Shown here in pieces: positions 20,510 to 28,188 of a stretch of 56,518 bases of DNA. The notes below the pieces were generated by a model. That model was not told the origin of the DNA. It saw only the letters and a program-made list of their open reading frames with translations, and did no database searches. Positions within the stretch are counted from its first letter, which is position 1. Each line of letters opens with the position of its first letter. Source of the stretch: Derxia gummosa DSM 723 (GTDB lineage Bacteria; Pseudomonadota; Gammaproteobacteria; Burkholderiales; Burkholderiaceae_E); contig NZ_AXWS01000003.1 in the NCBI RefSeq assembly GCF_000482785.1, forward strand, positions 1 to 56,518, given 5' to 3'. Position numbers and translations under genes: made by a program.

Positions 20510-20527
20510 GCCCGCTGTCGCGCGGGC
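20510..20527. terminator. Possible hairpin between convergent genes
   Basis: GCCCGC-TGTCGC-GCGGGC forms a 6-bp GC stem in the 124-bp gap between the convergent activator and porin genes. No T-tract follows on either strand, so termination is only inferred from position. Confidence 0.3.
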
Positions 20528-20595
20528 TGGCGTCGCAATCGCCGCCCGGCGGGCGCGCGTGGCACACGGCCCCGCGCACCCTCGGCCGCGCCGCC

Positions 20596-21735
20596 TCAGA
20601 AGGTGTGGTTGATCCCCAGGTTCAGCAGCACCGTCTTGGCGCCCGCCTGCGGAATGCCCGAGGCGACGATGCTGGTCTTGATCGTCGCGCCCGGCTTCGC
20701 GTCCACCCACGCGGCCTGGGCGTAGAGCGTCGTGCGCTTGCTCAGCGCGTGGTCGTTGCTGATGACGAGGTTGTGCGTGGCGTCGTCACGGTGCAGCTGG
20801 TCGCGGTTGTCGTACCAGGCCAGCGTCGCGGTGTTGGCCGGGCTCCAGCGCCAGTCGGCGCCCACGCCCCAGGCGTTCACGTTCGACAGCTCGGCGCCGG
20901 CCGCGTCGTCGTTGCGCGCCTTCAGGAAGTTGGCCTTGAAGCTGAAGGCGTCCACCGGCAGCGCCGCGCCCAGGCCCCATTGCCGCACCGTCGCATGACC
21001 GCTGGTCTGGTCCTTCATGAACTGGTAGCTGCCCGACAGCACGACCGGCCCGCGATACGTGAGCCCCAGCGCGCCGATGCTGTTGCGCGACAGGCTGCCC
21101 GCCTGCTCGCCGAACGACCAGGCGATGCCGCCTTCCACCGGGCCGACCGTCGCGCGGTACTGCACCGCGTTCTTCAGGAAGATGCCGACATCGTTGTTGG
21201 TGTTGATGCCGACCGTCGGGTCCGCCGTCGAGGCGAACTGGTTGTAGGCCCAGGCGTAGAGGTTGGAGAACTGCTCCTTGAAGGCGCGCGGCTCGGTGTC
21301 GATGTGCGCGAGCAGCGCCGGCCCGTACTGCCGCCCGACGATCACCTTGCCCCAGCCGCCTTCGAGGCCGACGTTGGCCTGGCGCCGGAACAGGATCGTG
21401 CCCGAGCCCGGCGCGTCGCCGGTGCCGTGCAGCGCGCCGGTGTCGGTGTCGAAATGCGATTCGAGGTTGAAGAAGCTGCGCAGGCCGTCGCCGAGGTCTT
21501 CCGTGCCGCGAAAGCCGATCACGCTCTGGCGCAGGCCACTGGTCTCGACGCGCGTGAGGCTCTTGCCGCCGGGCGAATGGTTCTGCGTCAGCACGCCGGC
21601 GTCGATGATCCCGTAGATCGTGACGCTCGACGACTGGGCCTGGGCCGCGCCGCAGGCGGCGAACAGCGCGAGCGCCGTGGCGCTGGCGGGCGCGCCACGA
21701 CGGACGCGGGCGGGCAGGGCGGGGATGTGGGGCAT
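20596..21735 (-). CDS. Gram-negative porin, Burkholderia type
   Basis: A 379-residue outer-membrane porin. A signal peptide (about residues 1-33, ending AAQAQ) is followed by SSVTIYGIIDAGV, the classic first strand of the betaproteobacterial 16-strand porins. LRQSVIGFRGTEDLGDGL and the terminal strand NLGINHTF with C-terminal Phe support outer-membrane insertion. The start at 21735 has a GGAGAAG ribosome site. A sigma-54 promoter lies 86 bp upstream on the minus strand, divergent from the PQQ dehydrogenase, so it probably imports the inducing substrate. Confidence 0.92.
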   Translation of the reverse strand: MPHIPALPARVRRGAPASATALALFAACGAAQAQSSSVTIYGIIDAGVLTQNHSPGGKSLTRVETSGLRQSVIGFRGTEDLGDGLRSFFNLESHFDTDTGALHGTGDAPGSGTILFRRQANVGLEGGWGKVIVGRQYGPALLAHIDTEPRAFKEQFSNLYAWAYNQFASTADPTVGINTNNDVGIFLKNAVQYRATVGPVEGGIAWSFGEQAGSLSRNSIGALGLTYRGPVVLSGSYQFMKDQTSGHATVRQWGLGAALPVDAFSFKANFLKARNDDAAGAELSNVNAWGVGADWRWSPANTATLAWYDNRDQLHRDDATHNLVISNDHALSKRTTLYAQAAWVDAKPGATIKTSIVASGIPQAGAKTVLLNLGINHTF

Positions 21736-21820
21736 GTGTCTTCTCCAGGGCGTTGCGCTCGGCCGGGCGCGGATGCGGGGCCGGCGGGCCTCTCGTGCGG
21801 AGGCCGCGCAAGGGGCGAGG

Positions 21821-21836
21821 GGCAGCGTCCGTGCCA
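21821..21836 (-). promoter_or_regulatory. Sigma-54 promoter of the porin gene
   Basis: Read on the minus strand, TGGCACGGACGCTGCC has a perfect -24 TGGCACG and -12 CTGCC, with GG-N10-GC spacing. Confidence 0.65.
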
Positions 21837-22023
21837 TTGCGGCGCGCGCCGGCGGTCCGGTGGCGATGTGCCCGATGCCGGGCCGCGCATGCCGGCACGG
21901 CTGCTGCGCCGCGATGCCGGTGCGTGCGCTCGCGCCATGCCGAGCGGCAGGGCACTTTGCCCGCGCAGCTTCAAGATTCATTTCAGGTGCGACTTTTGCG
22001 GCGCTGCGGCATCGGCACGACGG

Positions 22024-22117
22024 TGCGACAGAGCGCGCCAAGGCAGCGTCGCGCGACTGTCGCCGTCGCTGCTTCACCTGTCGCGCGCCACCGCGACAGA
22101 TGCGCTGCCTGCGACAG
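22024..22117. promoter_or_regulatory. Cluster of activator-like half-sites
   Basis: TGCGACAG (22024-22031), the small palindrome GCGAC-T-GTCGC (22053-22063), CACCTGTCGC (22075-22084), CGCGACAG (22092-22099) and TGCGACAG (22110-22117). CTGTCGC and GCGACAG at 22078-22099 also form an outward inverted repeat. These resemble the half-sites of the palindrome at 17811 and sit between two sigma-54 promoters. Confidence 0.5.
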
Positions 22118-22218
22118 CCGTCACCGCCGTCGCGGCAAGGCCTTGCAAAGCATTGCAAGGAAGTTTTCCCGAGGGAAACGCTCGGTCACCGCCGTCGCGG
22201 GGCGTTCACCTGCCCGAG

Positions 22219-22234
22219 TGGCACGGAAGCTGCC
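22219..22234 (+). promoter_or_regulatory. Sigma-54 promoter of the PQQ dehydrogenase gene
   Basis: TGGCACGGAAGCTGCC has a perfect -24 box, -12 CTGCC and GG-N10-GC spacing. It is 80 bp before the GTG start at 22314. Confidence 0.65.
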
Positions 22235-22313
22235 GTTCAGGCATCGGCCCCGCCGCATCGGGCGGCCGGCGCGAGAGACGACCACCACATCGCAAGCCTT
22301 CGGAGACACCACC

Positions 22314-24011
22314 GTGACCCACCAACCCATCCCTGGGCGCCGCCGCCTGTTCGCGGCCACCCTCACCACGCTCGCCACGAGCGTCGCCGCGCTGCTCGTG
22401 GCCACCGCCCAGGCCGCCGCGCCCGCCGGCCCCGGCTGGGACGATCCCAATAACTGGCCCCAGTACCACCGCAGCTACAACGCCTGGCGCTTCAGCCCGC
22501 TCGCGCAGATCAACAAGGACAACGTCAAGCGCCTGCACGTCGCCTGGATTCACCAGCCCGGCGCGATCACCCACGGCCTCCAGGCCACGCCCATCGTCAT
22601 CGACGGCGTCATGTACACGATCGCGGCCGACAACAACGTGTTCGCGCTCGACGCCGCCACCGGCAAGATCCTCTGGCGCTACACCGCCAAGCTCGCGCCC
22701 GAGGCCAAGCAGGTGTTCTATCAATCGGCCAGCCGGGGCGTGACCGTGGGGCGCGGCAAGGTGTTCATCGGCTCGCTCGACGGCCGCTTCATCGCGCTCG
22801 ACCAGAAAACCGGCAAGGAGCTGTGGAGCACCAAGCTCACCGACCAGAAGAAGGAATTCGGCGCGCTGTTCTCGTCGCCGCCCCAGCTCGCGGGCGACGT
22901 GCTGTTCGGCGGCACGACGGGTGGCGACCAGCCCGTGGTCGGCAAGATCTTCGCCGTCAATGCCGACACCGGCGAGCGCGTCTGGACCTTCGAGATCCCG
23001 CGCGACGACCCCAAGAGCTGGCCCGGCGACAGCCGCCTGCGCGGCGGCGGCTCGGCCTGGCTGCCGGGCACCTACGACCCGACCACCGACACCATCTACA
23101 TCGGCACCAGCAACGCCGCGCCCGACTTCAACCGCGACGACCGCATGGGCGACAACCTCTACACCGCGACCCTGCTCGCGCTGGAGCCGAAGACCGGCAG
23201 GATCAAGTGGCACCGCCAGGAAGTGCCCAACGACACCTGGGACTTCGACGCCGCCTACGAGTCGCTGCTCGTGCCCGACGGCAAGGGCGGCCAGAGCCTC
23301 GTGCACCTCAACAAGAACGGCTTCGTGTACGTGATGGACAAGGACAGCGGCGCGATCCGCAACGTCTGGCAGTACACCGAGAACATGAACTGGGCCAAGG
23401 GCGTGGACCCCAAGACCGGCCAGCCCATCGACCCCAATCCGCCCGAGACCGGCAAGCAGAAGCTGCACTGCCCCAACCTGCTCGGCGCGCGCAGCTGGAA
23501 TCACGGCGCCTATAACCCGCAAACGAAACTCTGGTATTCGAGCGGCATGGAGGTGTGCAACACCGTGACGAGCGACCGGCAGGCGCCGCTGGTCGCGATG
23601 AGCCAGCTCTCGCTCGGGCTGTCCGAAATCACCCTCGTCGATCCGCCCGGCAAGAAGGCCGACGGCTGGATCGGCGCCTTCGATCCGCTCACCGGCAAGC
23701 CGGCGTGGAAGGTGCGCTTCGACCTGCCGCCGCTCAGCTCGGTGCTCGCGACGGCGGGCGGCCTCGTGTTCAGCGGCGACATGCGCGGCAACCTCTACGC
23801 CTTCGACGCCGACAACGGCAAGGAACTGTGGAAGTTCGAGGCCGGCTCGGGCGCGCGCGGCGGGCCGATCAGCTATGCGGTCAAGGGCAAGCAGTACATC
23901 GCCATCCCGACCGGCCTCGGCTCGCACGCGCCGGGCTTCCTGACCGGCGCCTTCCCCGAGATCCGCGACCTGCCCGGCGGCGCGGCGCTGCTCGTGTTCA
24001 CGGTGGATTGA
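22314..24011 (+). CDS. PQQ-dependent alcohol dehydrogenase-type quinoprotein
   Basis: A 565-residue periplasmic quinoprotein starting at GTG (22314) after a GGAG site. The Sec-type signal ends near ATAQAA. The eight-bladed propeller shows repeated W-motif blades such as YTIAADNNVFALDAATGKIL and IGSLDGRFIALDQKTGKEL. WDFDAAYES places the catalytic-type Asp at 310 with a second Asp at 312, the D-x-D arrangement associated with lanthanide-dependent enzymes. The vicinal Cys-Cys of methanol and ethanol dehydrogenases is absent (YQSASRG instead). It probably oxidises an alcohol and donates electrons to the adjacent cytochrome c. The substrate is unknown. Confidence 0.88.
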   Translation: MTHQPIPGRRRLFAATLTTLATSVAALLVATAQAAAPAGPGWDDPNNWPQYHRSYNAWRFSPLAQINKDNVKRLHVAWIHQPGAITHGLQATPIVIDGVMYTIAADNNVFALDAATGKILWRYTAKLAPEAKQVFYQSASRGVTVGRGKVFIGSLDGRFIALDQKTGKELWSTKLTDQKKEFGALFSSPPQLAGDVLFGGTTGGDQPVVGKIFAVNADTGERVWTFEIPRDDPKSWPGDSRLRGGGSAWLPGTYDPTTDTIYIGTSNAAPDFNRDDRMGDNLYTATLLALEPKTGRIKWHRQEVPNDTWDFDAAYESLLVPDGKGGQSLVHLNKNGFVYVMDKDSGAIRNVWQYTENMNWAKGVDPKTGQPIDPNPPETGKQKLHCPNLLGARSWNHGAYNPQTKLWYSSGMEVCNTVTSDRQAPLVAMSQLSLGLSEITLVDPPGKKADGWIGAFDPLTGKPAWKVRFDLPPLSSVLATAGGLVFSGDMRGNLYAFDADNGKELWKFEAGSGARGGPISYAVKGKQYIAIPTGLGSHAPGFLTGAFPEIRDLPGGAALLVFTVD

Positions 24012-24066
24012 GATGCGGCACGACAAACCTGATGCAAAGGATTGCAAGACCGGCGAGGACGCGCCG

Positions 24067-24501
24067 ATGACCGACGCGGCCAACGCTGCCCGGTCGCCGG
24101 GGCGGCGCGGTCCGGTCGCGGCGCTGGTCATCGCCGGCGCGCTGCTCGCGGCGAGCGTCGCGGCGCTGGCCCACACCAGTCCGCCGCCGCCCGAGCCGAC
24201 CGCCGCGCCCGGCGCGCCGCCCTTCGACCTCGCCGACCCGGCGCGCATCGACGCCGGCCGCAAGCGCTTCAACCAGACCTGCGCCGCCTACTGCCACGGC
24301 AACGGCGGCGAGGGCGGCAAGGCGCCCAACTTCAAGGGCCGGCCGGACTTCGTGCCCGAAGCCGCCTTCGAGACCATCACCAACGGCCGCAACAGCGGCG
24401 CCGACGTGATGCCGCCCTGGGGCACGGCCTTCTCGCCCGAGCAGATCTGGGAGCTGGTCGCCTATCTGCGCCAGCTCTCGACCGAGGCGCCGACACGCTG
24501 A
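24067..24501 (+). CDS. Monohaem cytochrome c with CX3CH motif
   Basis: A 144-residue protein from the ATG at 24067, which has a GAGG site 8-11 bp upstream. An in-frame ATG at 24013, immediately after the dehydrogenase stop, would add 18 hydrophilic residues ahead of the signal peptide. The hydrophobic export segment covers about 14-34. The haem motif reads TCAAYCHGN, so three residues rather than two separate the cysteines. DVMPPWG supplies a likely Met ligand, and WELVAYLRQL is the usual C-terminal helix of class I cytochromes. It is the probable electron acceptor of the quinoprotein. Confidence 0.85.
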   Translation: MTDAANAARSPGRRGPVAALVIAGALLAASVAALAHTSPPPPEPTAAPGAPPFDLADPARIDAGRKRFNQTCAAYCHGNGGEGGKAPNFKGRPDFVPEAAFETITNGRNSGADVMPPWGTAFSPEQIWELVAYLRQLSTEAPTR

Positions 24502-24538
24502 CGCGCCCGCTGCTTCTCCTCCGTTCCACTCCACTTCG

Positions 24539-24564
24539 GGCCGCCTTGTGCGGCCTGTTTTTTT
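24539..24564 (+). terminator. Rho-independent terminator after the cytochrome gene
   Basis: GGCCGC-CTTGT-GCGGCC followed by TGTTTTTTT. It closes the quinoprotein-cytochrome transcript and separates it from the LuxR gene. Confidence 0.85.
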
Positions 24565-24717
24565 GGGGCTGCCGAGGATGCCGGTGGTTCGGCCGAGTGC
24601 CTGCTGGCGGCCGCCTAGGGCAAATGCCGCACCCTTGTCAGTGCCGGATCGTCCGTCCAGATTCGTCGCAACTTTGGGGTCGATTGCCTCGCAGGCTGAC
24701 GGCGACGGGACGGTTCG

Positions 24718-25815
24718 ATGGACAAGATCGTATTTGCGCAGGCCCGTGACAGCCTGCAGGCGGTGGCGGGCGGCGAGGGAGGTTGGCTCGATGTCGGCAA
24801 GTCCTTTGCCCAGTTGGTCGGTGCCGACACGGCCAGCGTGCTGGTCTGGCGCAGCGCCGACCAGCAGGTGCTCGCGCATGAACATACCGGCGTTGACCCC
24901 GGGCTCCAGGCCGAATACAGCGAGCACTACTACCAGTACGACCTCCTGCTGCAAAACGCGCTGAAGGGTCGAATGCGCCTGCATTGGCAGGTCAGTGACG
25001 AGGCCTTTCCCGACGAGCGATGGGGCAGCCAGCCCTTCTTCAATCTGCTGCGCCGCTACGGGATGCAGCAGGTGATCGCGCTGGCCTTGCATGTGTCCCC
25101 GGGCGTGATCGCGGGCATCACGCTCCTGCGCTCGACGCGGCTCCCGGTGTCGGCCGCCCAACTGCATTCCGGCGCGATGGGCGAGCTTTCGGATCAGGCG
25201 CGCGAGACCTTCGCGGAATGCTTCACCCGGACCGGCGCGGTGCGCCGCTCGATCCACGAGGTTCTGCAGCATGGCGGCGCACTGGTGTTCCTGGTCGACG
25301 AGAACTGGAATGTCGCGTCGCTCGACGGCCGGAGCCTCGAAGGCGAGGTGCTGGGCTCGCCGGCGCATGGCCGCATCCGCGGCAATCGGCTCGGCATCGT
25401 CGACGGCCGACTGCGCGAAGGTTTCGCGGCCGCGTTGCGCGGCGCCATGTCCGGTGTCCGTGGGCGGCTGGACTGCCGCATCGGCGAAGGACAGTCGATG
25501 CATCTCGAACTGCTGCCCTTGCCGGCGGCGGCACGACTCACGGGGGCGGACCGGTGGGTGATCACGCAGGCCGAACTGCGGACGCCGCCGGCGCTGCCGA
25601 GTCCGGAGCAGTTGCAGGCGGCATTCCCGATCACGCCCGCGCAGGCTCGCGTGCTTCATGGTCTGTGCTCGGGTGAGTCGGTCAAGCAGTTGGCCGAGCG
25701 GTTCGGCTGCGGCGTGCTGACCGTGCGCAGCCATGTCGTCGATCTGATGCGTCGCATGGACTGCTCGCGGCAGGCGGAACTGGTGCAGCGCGCGCTGCTG
25801 TTCGGGCGGGAGTGA
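24718..25815 (+). CDS. LuxR-family transcriptional regulator
   Basis: A 365-residue protein. The C-terminal 65 residues form a LuxR/GerE helix-turn-helix (ITPAQARVLHGLCSG, VKQLAERFGCGVLTVRSHV), with the DNA-reading helix at about 334-345. The N-terminal about 280 residues have no recognised receiver or autoinducer domain; a GAF/PAS-like fold is possible. A standalone response to a ligand is inferred. It lies between the quinoprotein terminator and the monooxygenase control region and may be a second regulator of the island. Confidence 0.82.
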   Translation: MDKIVFAQARDSLQAVAGGEGGWLDVGKSFAQLVGADTASVLVWRSADQQVLAHEHTGVDPGLQAEYSEHYYQYDLLLQNALKGRMRLHWQVSDEAFPDERWGSQPFFNLLRRYGMQQVIALALHVSPGVIAGITLLRSTRLPVSAAQLHSGAMGELSDQARETFAECFTRTGAVRRSIHEVLQHGGALVFLVDENWNVASLDGRSLEGEVLGSPAHGRIRGNRLGIVDGRLREGFAAALRGAMSGVRGRLDCRIGEGQSMHLELLPLPAAARLTGADRWVITQAELRTPPALPSPEQLQAAFPITPAQARVLHGLCSGESVKQLAERFGCGVLTVRSHVVDLMRRMDCSRQAELVQRALLFGRE

Positions 25816-26254
25816 GCCGGGCGCCCGCCCTTGGCTGAGGGCTTGGGGTAATGCGGTTCGAGCGGCGCGATGGGCAGCGCCCACGGGAGATTGGCCAATG
25901 ACCGGTGCCGCGGGCCGCAGCGATTTTTCCGGGCCGGGACTTCTCAGGTGAAGAAGCTGTCGCATCACCACGCTTCATGGCGCCGCGTTGGCGCTGCACG
26001 CGTAGACAGTCGTCGCAGGCACGATCGGCGACACCTGTCGCTGCGGCAGCGGAAAGCGACATGTCGTGCGGCGTCGCAGCATGCCGGGCCTGGGCTTGTG
26101 GTCGGGCAGATGGCCCGTCATGTCACCAGGGAAGGCAGGCAAGTCGCGCAACCGCACCGATGATGGCTTTGCCTGAAATCATTGCGGCGCAACAACTTGC
26201 ACCACTCCTCCCGAGGCCGGCATCCGCCCGGCCAACCTTCGGAGGAGACAGCTC
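25816..26254. promoter_or_regulatory. Control region upstream of the flavin monooxygenase
   Basis: A 439-bp gap with no credible gene. It holds TGTCGC (25958-25963), the palindrome GCGACACCTGTCGC (26028-26041) and GCGACATGTCGT (26056-26067). A weak sigma-54-like element with correct GG-N10-GC spacing is at 26133-26148 (AGGCAGG-N4-TCGCG). No strong -24/-12 like those of the porin and dehydrogenase is present. Confidence 0.5.
26028..26041. promoter_or_regulatory. Putative activator site upstream of the monooxygenase
   Basis: GCGACACCTGTCGC is a perfect palindrome with a CC centre, identical over 14 bases to the core of the site at 17811-17830 before the sigma-54 activator gene. It is about 214 bp upstream of the start codon. 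Confidence 0.55.
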
Positions 26255-28087
26255 ATGACCGCCAGCGTCACCCCGGCCGCGCAAGTCGCGGCCAATCCCG
26301 CCGCCGCGAAGCTCGCCGACTGGCTCGGCCGCTTCGAGGCCGCGCTCGCCGCGCAGGACGTGCAGGCCGCGCTCGCGCTGTTCGGCGACGAGTGCTACTG
26401 GCGCGACCTCGTGGCCTTCACCTGGAACCTAAAGACGGTGGAAGGCCGCGACCAGATCCGCGATCTGCTCGAAGCCCGCCTCGCCGACGTGAAGCCGTCG
26501 AACTTCCGCACCGAGGAGGAACAGGACGCGACCGACGCCGACGGCATCACGAGCGGCTGGTTCACCTTCGAGACCGCCGTCGCGCGCGGTCGCGGCTATG
26601 TGCGCCTCAAGAACGGCCTCGGCTGGACCCTGCTCACGACGATGACCGAGCTGAAGGGTCACGAGGAGAAGAAGGGCCGCAACCGCATCAAGGGCGCCGA
26701 GCACGGCGTGAATCCCGGCCGCAAGACCTGGCTCGAACTGCGCCAGGAAGAGCAGGCCGAGCTGGGCTACAGCCGGCAGCCCTATGTGCTGATCATCGGC
26801 GGCGGCCAGGGCGGCATCGGTCTCGGCGCGCGGCTGCGGCGCCTGGGCGTGCCGACGCTCATCGTCGACAAGCACGAGCGCCCGGGCGACGCCTGGCGCA
26901 AGCGCTACAAGTCGCTCTGCCTGCACGATCCGGTCTGGTACGACCACCTGCCCTACCTGCCGTTCCCGGACGACTGGCCCGTGTTCTGCCCGAAGGACAA
27001 GATCGGCGACTGGCTCGAGGCCTACACGAAGATCATGGAGCTGAACTACTGGTCATCGACCGAGTGCCAGCATGCCGAGCAGGACCCGGCCACCGGCGAA
27101 TGGACCGTCAACGTGCTGCGCGAGGGCAAGCCCGTCACGCTGCGGCCGACGCATGTGGTGTTCGCGCTCGGGATGTCGGGCGTGCCCAACATCCCGAAGA
27201 TTCCCGGTCAGGACATCTTCAAGGGCCGGCAGGAGCATTCGAGCCAGCATCGCGGCGGCGACGAATGGAAGGGCAAGAAGGTGGTCGTGATCGGCTCGAA
27301 CAACTCGGCGCACGACATCTGCGCCGCGCTGTGGGAGAACGGCGCCGACGTGACGATGCTCCAGCGCACCTCGACCCACATCGCGCCGAGCGATTCGCTC
27401 ATGAAGCTGGCGCTCGGCGGGCTGTATTCGGAGGACGCGGTGGAGAAGGGCATGACGACCTACAAGGCCGACCTGACCTTCGCGTCGATCCCGTTCCGGA
27501 TCATGCATACCTTCCACATCCCCGTGTACGAGCAGATGAAGAAGGACAACGCCGACTTCTACGGCCGGCTGGAGAAGGCGGGCTTCATGCTCGACTTCGG
27601 CGATGACGGCTCGGGGCTGTTCATGAAGTACCTGCGGCGCGGCTCGGGCTACTACATCGACGTGGGCGCGAGCGAGCTGGTGGCCAACGGCAGCATCAAG
27701 CTCAAGAGCCGCGTCGGCATCGAGAGCCTGACCGAGAACGGTGTGCTCATGAAGGACGGCACCGAGCTGCCGGCCGATCTGGTGGTGTACGCGACCGGCT
27801 ACGGCTCGATGAACGGCTGGGTCGCCAAGCTCGTGTCGCAGGAGGTGGCGGACAAGGTCGGCAAGTGCTGGGGGCTCGGCTCCGACACCACCAAGGACCC
27901 CGGCCCCTGGGAAGGCGAGCTGCGCAACATGTGGAAGCCGACGCAGGTGAACAACCTCTGGTTCCACGGCGGCAACCTGCACCAGTCGCGCCATTACTCG
28001 CAATACCTGTCGCTGCAACTCAAGGCGCGCTACGAGGGCATCCCGACGCCGGTGTACGGCCTGCAGGAGGTGCATCACAAGGGCTGA
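26255..28087 (+). CDS. Flavin-containing / Baeyer-Villiger-like monooxygenase with NTF2-like N-terminus
   Basis: A 610-residue protein with a GGAGGA ribosome site. Residues about 15-135 look like a SnoaL/NTF2-like domain (ALALFGDECYWRDLVAFTW). The FAD motif GGGQGGIG is at 182, WRKRYKSLCLHDP follows, and the NADPH motif is VIGSNNSAHD. The class B fingerprint reads FKGRQEHSSQH (322-332), so His occupies the final position where FMOs have Tyr/Phe and BVMOs Trp. A nucleophilic or electrophilic oxygenation of a ketone, sulfide or amine is possible; the substrate is unknown. The upstream palindrome suggests control by the sigma-54 activator. Confidence 0.85.
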   Translation: MTASVTPAAQVAANPAAAKLADWLGRFEAALAAQDVQAALALFGDECYWRDLVAFTWNLKTVEGRDQIRDLLEARLADVKPSNFRTEEEQDATDADGITSGWFTFETAVARGRGYVRLKNGLGWTLLTTMTELKGHEEKKGRNRIKGAEHGVNPGRKTWLELRQEEQAELGYSRQPYVLIIGGGQGGIGLGARLRRLGVPTLIVDKHERPGDAWRKRYKSLCLHDPVWYDHLPYLPFPDDWPVFCPKDKIGDWLEAYTKIMELNYWSSTECQHAEQDPATGEWTVNVLREGKPVTLRPTHVVFALGMSGVPNIPKIPGQDIFKGRQEHSSQHRGGDEWKGKKVVVIGSNNSAHDICAALWENGADVTMLQRTSTHIAPSDSLMKLALGGLYSEDAVEKGMTTYKADLTFASIPFRIMHTFHIPVYEQMKKDNADFYGRLEKAGFMLDFGDDGSGLFMKYLRRGSGYYIDVGASELVANGSIKLKSRVGIESLTENGVLMKDGTELPADLVVYATGYGSMNGWVAKLVSQEVADKVGKCWGLGSDTTKDPGPWEGELRNMWKPTQVNNLWFHGGNLHQSRHYSQYLSLQLKARYEGIPTPVYGLQEVHHKG

Positions 28088-28098
28088 AGCGGGGGGGC

Positions 28099-28180
28099 AC
28101 GCGGTCCGGCTCTCTCCCGGGCCGCGCGTCGTGTTTGAACGTGGCCGCGCGGTCTGGCTCTCCTCCGGATCGCGCGGCCA
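28099..28180. terminator. Two tandem, related hairpins between convergent genes
   Basis: A perfect 10-bp stem, TGGCCGCGCG (28142-28151) with CGCGCGGCCA (28171-28180), lies between the convergent monooxygenase and molybdenum hydroxylase genes. Just before it, CGCGGTCCGG and CCGGGCCGCG around CTCTCTC form a second stem with almost the same sequence, so the unit looks duplicated. No T-tract is visible; bidirectional termination is inferred. Confidence 0.5.
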
Positions 28181-28188
28181 TGCCATGT

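Larger units (their letters stand above)
21736..22313. promoter_or_regulatory. Divergent porin / PQQ dehydrogenase control region
   Basis: A 578-bp intergenic region with no credible gene. It contains one sigma-54 element pointing each way (21821-21836 minus, 22219-22234 plus) and, between them, a cluster of GCGACA/TGTCGC half-sites (22024-22117). The two -12 elements are about 87 and 81 nt from their start codons, a nearly symmetric arrangement. Confidence 0.65.

Noticed and set aside
22132-22148. GGCAAGGCCTTGC as a sigma-54 promoter for the PQQ dehydrogenase
   Set aside because: GG and GC are separated by 9 nt, not 10, and a perfect element exists at 22219.
26185-26201. GGCGCAACAACTTGC as a sigma-54 promoter for the monooxygenase
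   Set aside because: It has a TTGC-type -12, but the spacing is 11 nt, so it is listed only as uncertain context.
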